Counted from the first letter of the stretch, positions 1 through 5,687 are shown. The stretch is DNA of 8,721 nt from an uncultured Lachnospiraceae bacterium (GCA_947625995.1 CANQQN010000072.1:1-8721), one strand, 5' to 3'. Notes: generated from the sequence alone by a model not told the origin. Program-made: numbers and translations.

Positions 1-8
1 CACCTCCC
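1..8 (-). promoter_or_regulatory. Ribosome binding site of a gene beginning left of the window
   Basis: Read on the minus strand, the last bases before the edge are GGGAGGTG, a near-perfect Shine-Dalgarno sequence. It lies about 25 nt downstream of the -10 box at 33-38, so an mRNA with a short leader and a start codon just outside the window is expected. The gene itself cannot be identified. Confidence 0.7.
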
Positions 9-32
9 ATAGACGATTTTCAATCTATCTAT

Positions 33-61
33 ATTATACACGACGCATTGACGTTTGTCAA
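33..61 (-). promoter_or_regulatory. Consensus sigma-A promoter reading leftward
   Basis: The minus strand shows TTGACA (56-61), a 17-bp spacer (39-55) and TATAAT (33-38). Both hexamers match the vegetative sigma-70/sigma-A consensus at all six positions and the spacing is optimal. Transcription would start near 26 and run off the left edge, through the ribosome binding site at 1-8. The promoter lies just beyond the terminator of the rlmD unit, so the downstream gene is probably an independent transcription unit. A promoter this close to consensus implies high basal strength and is often held in check by a repressor; see the inverted repeat at 46-63. Confidence 0.85.
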
Positions 62-63
62 TG
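46..63. promoter_or_regulatory. 18-bp inverted repeat over the -35 box, candidate operator
   Basis: The sequence is CATTGAC-GTTT-GTCAATG: two perfect 7-bp arms separated by 4 bp. It covers the whole -35 hexamer (56-61) of the leftward promoter. A dimeric regulator bound here would block RNA polymerase. The symmetry is seen directly; the operator role is inferred from position. It is also possible that the symmetry arises partly because TTGAC belongs to the -35 consensus, although the mirrored GTCAA is not required by any promoter element. Confidence 0.5.
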
Positions 64-71
64 GGTTTTTG

Positions 72-111
72 AAAAAAAGCTGGAGCAATTAAAAACAGTG
101 CCCCAGCTTTT
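72..111 (-). terminator. Intrinsic terminator of the yhaM-rlmD unit
   Basis: On the minus strand, nine bases after the rlmD stop codon, a 13-bp stem forms between 99-111 and 75-87 with one G.U pair. The loop has 11 nt and is U-rich. The 3' arm runs into seven consecutive T residues (78-72). This is a textbook Rho-independent terminator. It separates rlmD from the strong leftward promoter at 33-61. Confidence 0.88.
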
Positions 112-119
112 GATCCAAA

Positions 120-1892
120 TCAAATCATTCTAAAATGCTTCAGCGCCTCCCTGATCGCCGCCTCTTTCTCCGGCGGGCATTGTGGCTGTTTGGCGTTCTC
201 CGACTTGGGCTTATTATAATTCTCCCGTTCAATAATCCCGCACTTTTGTTTCACTTGCGCGATGTAGAGGGAAGAAACCGTGAGCCCGGTATGCTCTTTC
301 ACATAAGCCTTGATCTCTCCATAGGTCGCGCCTTTCTGGAAGCCGGACATATCCATATCCTCCAGAGAGAAGTCAACCCTGATTTTCTTTGACTGGATTT
401 CTCCCTTGGAAAGTTGAACAACCGTCTCCACCCCCACAGTCATCGGAAACATATCCACCGCCGTCACTTCCTTCACTTCATACCCGTTCCCCACCAGATA
501 CTTCACATCTCTTGCCATGGTCGCGGAATCGCAGCTGACATACACCACCCGCTTCGGCGCCATTTTCACGATCGTTTCCAGCAACGCCCCATCGCAGCCC
601 TTCCGAGGGGGATCCACCACTACCACGTCTGCGCGAATACCTTCCTCTGCAAATTTTCTGGGCACAACCTCCTCTGCCCTGCCTACAAAAAATTCCACAT
701 TGGTCATACCGTTTGCTGCCGCATTCCGGCGGGCGTCCTCCACAGCCGCCGGCACGATCTCCACGCCGTAAACCTGTTTCGCCTTTTGCGCGAGAAAAAG
801 GGAGATGGTGCCGATGCCACAGTACAAATCCCACACCACTGCGTCCTGCAGGCTGTTTCCGCCGTCACCTGCTGCGTTTGTTTCCTCCAAGATTTCAGCC
901 GACCCGCGGTCATTTTTTGTCTTTCCCCCCGCGTACTCCAGCGCCCGCCTGTACAGCTTCTCCGTTTGCAGGGGATTCACCTGAAAGAAAGACAGGGGCG
1001 AGATAGAGAATTCCACATTCCCGATCTTATCTGTAATAGAGCTTTTTCCCCACAGGGTCCGTACCTCCTTTCCAAGGATCACGTTGGTCCGCTCCCTGTT
1101 CACATTCAGCATAATACTTGTCATGCCGGGAATCTCCCGCAGGCGCATCGCCAGCTTTTCTTCCTTCGGAAGGCTGTTTCCATTGACGATCATGCACACC
1201 ATGATCTCTCCGGTGTGATAGCCTGTCCGGATCAGCACATGACGCACCAGCCCCTTTCCGGTGCGCTCATCGTAGGGCATCACCTTCTGCTCCTCCATAT
1301 ACGCCTTTATGATCCGCAGGATCTCCCCGTTTACTGCCTGTCCGATCAGACAATCCTCGGAATCTATGATCACATGAGTCCGCCCTGCGTAGAATCCGGT
1401 AATGATCCTTCCACAGGATCTTTTTTCTACGCTCTCCGGCTTTTCCTGCCGGCTGTTTTTTTGTTCCTCCGATCCTGCAATCTCCGTCCACCCCACAGGA
1501 TACTGCGCCTTGTTCCGGTACCGGTAGGGGTCTTTCATGCCAATGATCTCCCTTATGGGCACCTCCTTCAGACCGCCGATCCGCTCAAGATTGTTCTTCA
1601 CTTTATGAAGCTTCCATTCCAGTTGCTTCCGGTAATCCATGGCCTGCAGCTGACAGCCTCCGCAGCGCCTGTGATGAGGACAGGCCGGCTCCACCCGGTA
1701 AGGCGAAGGCGTAAGGATCTCCTCCAGCCTTGCATAGCCGTAATTTTTCTTGGGCCGAGTCACCTTCACCTTTGCCAGATCCCCTACGATGGCATCTTTC
1801 ACAAAGAGGGTATAGCCCTCAAACTTGCCTATACCCTCTCCACCATCACTCATATCTTCAATTTTGACGATACATTGCTGATTTTTATTCAT
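120..1892 (-). CDS. rlmD: 23S rRNA (uracil-5-)-methyltransferase, RlmD/RlmCD (RumA) type, with C-terminal extension
   Basis: A 590-residue S-adenosylmethionine-dependent enzyme expected to make 5-methyluridine in 23S rRNA (U1939 in E. coli numbering; Gram-positive RlmCD homologues also modify U747). Residues 5-62 form a TRAM RNA-binding domain. C71, C77, C80 (Cx5Cx2C) and C181 match the four iron-sulfur ligands of the family. The Rossmann methyltransferase domain has DLYCGIGTISL (355-365), DPPRKG (427-432), the nucleophile C454 in YVSCDS, and E489 as the likely base. Two hydrophilic inserts (about 137-160 and 322-352) interrupt the core. Residues 497-590 form a tail, ending in an NYNKPKSE and PQCPPEKEAAI region, that canonical RlmD lacks. 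The ATG lies 3 nt after the yhaM stop, with only a weak AGGG-like ribosome binding site inside yhaM, so translation is probably coupled. The family is certain; the exact target uridine is not. Confidence 0.95.
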   Translation of the reverse strand: MNKNQQCIVKIEDMSDGGEGIGKFEGYTLFVKDAIVGDLAKVKVTRPKKNYGYARLEEILTPSPYRVEPACPHHRRCGGCQLQAMDYRKQLEWKLHKVKNNLERIGGLKEVPIREIIGMKDPYRYRNKAQYPVGWTEIAGSEEQKNSRQEKPESVEKRSCGRIITGFYAGRTHVIIDSEDCLIGQAVNGEILRIIKAYMEEQKVMPYDERTGKGLVRHVLIRTGYHTGEIMVCMIVNGNSLPKEEKLAMRLREIPGMTSIMLNVNRERTNVILGKEVRTLWGKSSITDKIGNVEFSISPLSFFQVNPLQTEKLYRRALEYAGGKTKNDRGSAEILEETNAAGDGGNSLQDAVVWDLYCGIGTISLFLAQKAKQVYGVEIVPAAVEDARRNAAANGMTNVEFFVGRAEEVVPRKFAEEGIRADVVVVDPPRKGCDGALLETIVKMAPKRVVYVSCDSATMARDVKYLVGNGYEVKEVTAVDMFPMTVGVETVVQLSKGEIQSKKIRVDFSLEDMDMSGFQKGATYGEIKAYVKEHTGLTVSSLYIAQVKQKCGIIERENYNKPKSENAKQPQCPPEKEAAIREALKHFRMI

Positions 1893-1895
1893 CTT

Positions 1896-2840
1896 TTATT
1901 CTTTCCCTGTCCTTCTGATATTGGAGTCAAACAACCGGTTATATCCCAGCCAGCCGTCCGTAGCAGCAGGCGCCTCCAAGATCTCCCGCATGGTCTCCAT
2001 TTTTGCGTCCGTATTGTCCGCCATGGAAAGGGCTACCGCCTCCACAAGAGCAGGTTTTTTCGGCGAACCGAATTCCAGTTCTCCGTGATGGGCCAAAATA
2101 CAGTGCTGCAGTTCTCCCGAAAGCTTTGCCGGAAATCCTTCGATCTGCCGGATATGTTCGCTCACCCACTGGGTGCCTATCACAATATGTCCCAAAAGCT
2201 GGCCCTCGTCGGTGTAATCATTCTCCGGAAACGCGGAAAGCTCCTTTAACTTACCCACGTCGTGAAACGCTGCCGCTGTCAAAAGCAGATCCCGGTTCAG
2301 CACCGGATAAGCCGTGGCCAGATAATTACACAAACGCACAACGCCCAGCGTATGCTCCAACAAGCCGCCTACAAATCCATGGTGGACGTTTTTCGCTGCC
2401 GAATGATTGCAAAACGCCTTTTTGAACGTTTCCTCTCCAAAAAAGCTTTTGATCAGCTGCTGCAGATATGTGTTTTTTACACTGCCAAGAAACGTCATCA
2501 GATCCGAATACATTCCTTCGATATCGTTGCCGCTCACCGGCAGATAGTCGCCCGGGTCGTACTCGCCCTCACCGCACTTGCGGACCCGGCGAATGTTCAA
2601 CTGCAGATGTCCTTGAAAGCTGGTCACATCTCCGACCACTTCCACATAATCCAGTTCTTCAAAATATTCGATGCCGGCAGAACCGGGATCCCAGATCTTG
2701 CCGTCAAGGGTGCCGGTCCGGTCCTGCAGGGTCACGCTTTCATAAGGTTTTCCGTTTTTTGTAAGAAGGGACTGCTTATTCTTGCACAGATACACGTCGC
2801 CGATGCGGTCTCCCTCCCGTAATGTTGCGATATACTTCAT
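1896..2840 (-). CDS. yhaM: 3'-5' exoribonuclease YhaM (OB-fold plus HD domain)
   Basis: At 314 residues it matches the usual length of YhaM/Cbf1 proteins, metal-dependent cytoplasmic 3'-5' exonucleases acting on single-stranded RNA and DNA in Firmicutes. Residues 12-86 look like an OB-fold nucleic-acid-binding domain (VTLQDRTGTLDGKIW, then LDYVEVVGDV and HLQLNIRRV). Residues 150-290 are an HD phosphohydrolase domain: H163 in LLEHT, H193-D194 in FHDVGK, H218 in LGH, H251-H252 in LAHHGE and D275 in MADNTDAK are the expected metal ligands. The ATG at 2838-2840 has AGGAG six bases upstream (2847-2851), which supports this start. It is the first gene of a two-gene unit with rlmD. A candidate extended -10 promoter lies at 2886-2914. 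All active-site residues I can check are present. Confidence 0.94.
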   Translation of the reverse strand: MKYIATLREGDRIGDVYLCKNKQSLLTKNGKPYESVTLQDRTGTLDGKIWDPGSAGIEYFEELDYVEVVGDVTSFQGHLQLNIRRVRKCGEGEYDPGDYLPVSGNDIEGMYSDLMTFLGSVKNTYLQQLIKSFFGEETFKKAFCNHSAAKNVHHGFVGGLLEHTLGVVRLCNYLATAYPVLNRDLLLTAAAFHDVGKLKELSAFPENDYTDEGQLLGHIVIGTQWVSEHIRQIEGFPAKLSGELQHCILAHHGELEFGSPKKPALVEAVALSMADNTDAKMETMREILEAPAATDGWLGYNRLFDSNIRRTGKE

Positions 2841-2885
2841 TGATTGCTCCTATCCTTCCAGATTTTCAGAATATCCTGTATCTTC

Positions 2886-2914
2886 ATGATAACACACCGG
2901 ATTCCAAAACACAA
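2886..2914 (-). promoter_or_regulatory. Candidate promoter of yhaM-rlmD
   Basis: On the minus strand, TATCAT (2886-2891; 5 of 6 to the -10 consensus) is preceded by TGT, giving an extended -10 element. TTGTGT (2909-2914; 3 of 6) sits 17 bp upstream. The predicted start near 2879 leaves a leader of about 40 nt before the yhaM ATG. The -35 is weak, but an extended -10 compensates for that. No better candidate was seen between yhaM and mutS2 on this strand. Confidence 0.5.
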
Positions 2915-2981
2915 ATTTATATTCCGAAAAGAATAAGGAATTTCTATTTTGATCCTCCGCGTTTTCTTTATGCTCCCCGCC

Positions 2982-3010
2982 TTGCTATCAAAACGGAACT
3001 GATGTATACT
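2982..3010 (+). promoter_or_regulatory. Promoter of mutS2
   Basis: TTGCTA (2982-2987), a 17-bp spacer and TATACT (3005-3010) match the sigma-A consensus at 4 of 6 and 5 of 6 positions with ideal spacing. Transcription would begin at the A-rich stretch around 3016-3018, giving a leader of about 220 nt before the mutS2 ATG. It is divergent from the yhaM promoter, with about 67 bp between the two -35 boxes. The gap between them is AT-rich and holds an imperfect palindrome (2913-2949). Confidence 0.65.
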
Positions 3011-3101
3011 ATAGAAAACCTACCATGGGGACAGGAGCCTGCCTCCGATGACCCATAGCCGCCTGACAGGCAGGCTGATATTTCTCATCGAATGGAGATT
3101 C

Positions 3102-3138
3102 GTGTGAAAAATCACGCTGATGCGCTGATTTTTCACAC
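3102..3138. repeat. Long perfect inverted repeat (13-bp arms) in the mutS2 leader
   Basis: GTGTGAAAAATCA (3102-3114) is matched by TGATTTTTCACAC (3126-3138). Inside, CGC 3115-3117 can pair with GCG 3122-3124 around a TGAT tetraloop if C3125 is bulged, giving 16 bp in all. It lacks a T-run on either strand after the stem, so it is not an ordinary terminator. Its length and perfection mean selection or recent origin; chance is unlikely. Confidence 0.85.
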
Positions 3139-3172
3139 CGGGATTGGAGCGTCCCAAATCCCATTGCTGGCA

Positions 3173-3201
3173 GATGAGAAGCTGCATCCGCAGTTCTCAT
3201 C
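3173..3201. repeat. Inverted repeat with bulged stem just upstream of mutS2
   Basis: GATGAGAA (3173-3180) pairs with TTCTCATC (3194-3201). After a bulged G3181 the stem continues CTGC 3182-3185 / GCAG 3190-3193 with the tetraloop ATCC. It shares the plan of the hairpin at 3102-3138: a long stem, one bulge and a 4-nt loop. The 3' arm, extended to TTCTCATCG, also occurs as an exact direct copy at 3082-3090, so the 5' arm has two possible partners. Confidence 0.8.
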
Positions 3202-3217
3202 GCCCGTCGCGCAAACG

Positions 3218-3230
3218 CTCCGGAATGGAG
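3218..3230 (+). promoter_or_regulatory. mutS2 ribosome binding site with adjacent anti-SD
   Basis: GGAG (3227-3230) lies 6 nt before the ATG at 3237, ideal Shine-Dalgarno spacing, and fixes the mutS2 start. Immediately upstream CTCC (3218-3221) is complementary to it across a 5-nt loop (GGAAT), so a small hairpin could hide the site. The same CTCC belongs to ACGCTCC (3215-3221), which can instead pair with GGAGCGT (3146-3152) and so release the site. The complementarities are direct observations; switching is inference. Confidence 0.6.
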
Positions 3231-3236
3231 ATTTTT

Positions 3237-5609
3237 ATGAATGAAAAAGCTTTACGCGTTTTAGAATACAACAAGATCATTGCCCGGCTTACGGACTACG
3301 CCTCCTCTTCCATGGGAAAAGCCCTCTGCCGGGAGCTTACGCCCATGACAGACCTTGCACAGATCAATTCCGCCCAGCATGAGACTTCCGCAGCCCTCAC
3401 CAGACTTTTCAAGTACGGCAGCCTGCCTTTTTACGGTATTCGGGACATCCGCACCTCCATCAAACGGCTGGAGATCGGCAGCGCGCTTTCCGCTCAGGAG
3501 CTTTTACACATCTGCTCCCTTCTGGAAAACGCAAAGCGCATCAAAGCTTATTCCCGCAGCCAGCGGGACGAGGAAGAGGGAGACTGTCTGGACCCTCTTT
3601 TTGAAGCCATCGAACCTTTGACGCCTCTGGCGGCTGAGATCCGCCGCTGCATCGTGTCTGAGGAAGATCTGGCGGACGATGCAAGCCCCGCTCTCCGTCA
3701 GATACGCCGCAACATGAAAAACGCCAACGACAAGATCCACAGCCAGTTAAACGCCATGGTCAACAGCGCTTCCACCCGCACCTATCTTCAGGATGCGGTA
3801 ATCACCATGCGCAACGGCAGATATTGTCTTCCTGTAAAGGCAGAGCACCGTTCTTCCGTGCCCGGTATGATCCACGATCAGTCCGGCAGCGGCTCCACGC
3901 TGTTCATCGAACCTATGTCTGTAGTTAAACTGAACAACGACATTCGGGAACTGGAACTGAAGGAAGAAGAAGAGATTGAAAAGATTCTGGCAGATTTAAG
4001 CCAACAGGCCGCCGGCTACAAGGATGTGCTTGCAGAAAATTTAAATGTGCTTACCCGTCTGGATTTTATTTTTGCAAAAGCCGGCTATGCCAGAGATTAC
4101 AACGGCACCGCTCCCATATTCAATACGCAGGGCCGGATCAACATTCGTCAGGGCCGACACCCTCTTTTAGATCCCAAAAAAGTGGTGCCTATCAACGTCC
4201 GTCTGGGAGACCGGTTTGACCAGCTGATCATCACCGGCCCCAACACCGGCGGCAAGACGGTTTCTTTAAAGACGGTGGGACTGTTTACGCTGATGGGACA
4301 GGCCGGACTGCACATCCCTGCTCTGGACCGATCCAAACTAGCGGTTTTCGAGGAGGTATACGGGGACATCGGCGATGAGCAGAGCATTGAACAGAGCTTA
4401 TCCACCTTTTCCTCCCACATGACGAATATTGTCAACATTCTGGAGCATGCGGACAGCCATTCTCTGGTGCTTTTTGACGAGCTCTGCGCCGGAACAGACC
4501 CTACGGAAGGCGCGGCCCTTGCCATCGCTATCCTTACCTTTCTCCACAATATGCAGGTGCGCACCATGGCCACCACGCATTACAGCGAATTGAAAGTGTA
4601 TGCCCTCGGCACGCCGGGGGTGGAAAATGCCTGCTGTGAATTTAACGTAGAGACGCTCTGCCCCACTTACCGGCTTCTGATCGGCGTGCCCGGCAAGAGC
4701 AACGCGTTCGCCATTTCCTCCCGACTTGGACTGCCCGGCTACATCATCGAGGACGCCAGAGCGCGACTAAGCTCCCAGCAGGAAAGCTTTGAGGATCTGA
4801 TCTCCGATCTGGAATCCAGCAGGGTCACCATTGAAAAAGAACAGCAGCAGATTCAAGCCCACAGAGAAGAAATCCAGCGGCTTCGGGAAAAACTGGAAGA
4901 AAAGCATGACAAAATCGCCAACCGCCGGGACGCGATCCTGCGGCAGGCCAACGAGGAAGCAAGGAAGATCCTCTCCGAGGCAAAAAGTTACGCGGACACT
5001 ACTATCCGGAATTTTCAAAAATACGGCGCCGCAGGCGCAAATAGTAAGCAGATGGAGCAGGAACGCTCCGCCCTGCGGGAAAAGCTGTCTGCTGTAGAAA
5101 AAAATCTTGCCTACAAAACGGAAGCGCCGCGCAAAAAGCAGGCGGACGCTTCTGATTTTGAAGTAGGCGCGCTTGTTAAGGTACTGACTTTGGGCTTAAA
5201 CGGCACTGTCAGCACACCGCCTAACCAGAAGGGCGAAGTGTATGTACAGATGGGCGCTCTCCGCTCTCAGGTAAACATCAAGGATCTGGAATTCATCGCT
5301 AAGCCCCAGAAAGAAGAGTCCGCAAAGAGGGGTTCCTACAATATGGGCAAATCCTCCACCATCTCTTCCGAGATCAACCTGATCGGACAGACTGTGGACG
5401 AAGCCCTGCCCCGGCTGGATAAATATCTGGATGACGCCTATCTGGCTCATCTGTCTCAGGTGCGCATCGTACACGGAAAAGGAACCGGCGCCTTGAAAAA
5501 CGCCGTTCACCAGCACCTGCGCAAGCAGAAATATATCAAAGCTTTTCGTCTTGGCGCCTTTGGCGAAGGAGACACCGGCGTCACCATCGCGGAGTTCGCT
5601 GACAGTTGA
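3237..5609 (+). CDS. mutS2: MutS2 family ATPase with Smr endonuclease domain
   Basis: A 790-residue protein, close to the usual MutS2 length. MutS2 lacks the mismatch-recognition domain of MutS. It has been tied to control of homologous recombination and, in B. subtilis, to splitting collided ribosomes. The N-terminal and middle parts (1-320) are the helical core and lever domains. The ATPase has Walker A GPNTGGKT (334-341), Walker B LVLFDE (410-415) and the switch ATTHYSELK (445-453). A long charged coiled coil covers about 510-625. A KOW-like barrel lies near 640-687. The C-terminal Smr domain (about 710-790) has INLIG (713-717) and HGKGTG (746-751). The start at 3237 is chosen because GGAG lies six bases upstream. 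An in-frame TTG at 3144 would add 31 residues, has no ribosome binding site and runs through the structured leader. The gene appears to be monocistronic and ends at a terminator shared with glgP. Confidence 0.96.
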   Translation: MNEKALRVLEYNKIIARLTDYASSSMGKALCRELTPMTDLAQINSAQHETSAALTRLFKYGSLPFYGIRDIRTSIKRLEIGSALSAQELLHICSLLENAKRIKAYSRSQRDEEEGDCLDPLFEAIEPLTPLAAEIRRCIVSEEDLADDASPALRQIRRNMKNANDKIHSQLNAMVNSASTRTYLQDAVITMRNGRYCLPVKAEHRSSVPGMIHDQSGSGSTLFIEPMSVVKLNNDIRELELKEEEEIEKILADLSQQAAGYKDVLAENLNVLTRLDFIFAKAGYARDYNGTAPIFNTQGRINIRQGRHPLLDPKKVVPINVRLGDRFDQLIITGPNTGGKTVSLKTVGLFTLMGQAGLHIPALDRSKLAVFEEVYGDIGDEQSIEQSLSTFSSHMTNIVNILEHADSHSLVLFDELCAGTDPTEGAALAIAILTFLHNMQVRTMATTHYSELKVYALGTPGVENACCEFNVETLCPTYRLLIGVPGKSNAFAISSRLGLPGYIIEDARARLSSQQESFEDLISDLESSRVTIEKEQQQIQAHREEIQRLREKLEEKHDKIANRRDAILRQANEEARKILSEAKSYADTTIRNFQKYGAAGANSKQMEQERSALREKLSAVEKNLAYKTEAPRKKQADASDFEVGALVKVLTLGLNGTVSTPPNQKGEVYVQMGALRSQVNIKDLEFIAKPQKEESAKRGSYNMGKSSTISSEINLIGQTVDEALPRLDKYLDDAYLAHLSQVRIVHGKGTGALKNAVHQHLRKQKYIKAFRLGAFGEGDTGVTIAEFADS

Positions 5610-5660
5610 TACTTTCGACGCCACTTATCGACACTTTGACAGCAACAAATCTGAACAGAG

Positions 5661-5687
5661 AAATAGCCGTCGGCAAGACGGCTATTT
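5661..5687. terminator. Bidirectional terminator between convergent mutS2 and glgP
   Basis: AAATAGCCGTC (5661-5671) and GACGGCTATTT (5677-5687) form a perfect 11-bp stem with the 5-nt loop GGCAA. On the plus strand the stem begins 51 nt after the mutS2 stop and is followed by TTTCTTAATCTT. On the minus strand it begins 19 nt after the glgP stop and ends in ATTTCTCT. The A/T-rich ends of the stem supply the U-runs in both directions. It is the only strong hairpin in the 97-bp convergent gap, so it probably serves both genes. Confidence 0.85.

Larger units (their letters stand above)
3017..3236 (+). ncRNA. Structured 5' leader of mutS2, candidate cis-regulatory RNA
   Basis: This region holds no credible gene but is dense in pairing. 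(a) AGCCTGCCT 3036-3044 pairs with AGGCAGGCT 3068-3076 (9 bp). It competes with ATGGG 3025-3029 / CCCAT 3052-3056 plus GGAG 3034-3037 / CTCC 3043-3046. (b) CGAAT 3089-3093 / ATTCG 3098-3102 presents GGAG in its loop. (c) 3102-3114 pairs with 3126-3138 (13 bp perfect), continued by CGC/GCG with a TGAT loop and one bulged C. (d) GGGATT 3140-3145 / AATCCC 3157-3162. (e) GATGAGAA 3173-3180 / TTCTCATC 3194-3201, continued by CTGC/GCAG after a bulged G. (f) GGAGCGT 3146-3152 / ACGCTCC 3215-3221 encloses (e). No U-tract follows any hairpin, so control at translation rather than termination is the natural reading. It matches no riboswitch class I recognise. It could instead be a dispersed palindromic repeat. 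Confidence 0.45.

Noticed and set aside
414..2249. Open plus-strand frame of 611 codons antisense to rlmD and yhaM
   Set aside because: The predicted protein is rich in His, Cys, Arg and Pro with no recognisable motif, has no ribosome site, and lies opposite two clearly conserved genes. It is a codon-bias shadow.
3102..3138. Hairpin considered as a transcription terminator or attenuator
   Set aside because: No run of T follows the stem on either strand, so intrinsic termination is not supported.
3009..3200. Minus-strand 63-codon frame in the yhaM-mutS2 gap
   Set aside because: It is made entirely of the palindromic leader sequence read backwards and shows no convincing ribosome site or protein motif.
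3144..3236. Upstream TTG start adding 31 residues to MutS2
   Set aside because: It has no Shine-Dalgarno sequence, the added residues are not MutS2-like, and a well-spaced GGAG precedes the ATG at 3237.
3017..3236. T-box leader
   Set aside because: No T-box sequence (AGGGTGG-N-ACCGCG type) and no adjacent terminator/antiterminator pair; the downstream gene is not amino-acid related.
5609..5640. Three similar ACTT-(T/A)-CGAC-like stretches after the mutS2 stop
   Set aside because: The units are short, unequal in length and spacing, and partly explained by chance; no array or binding-site pattern is supported.
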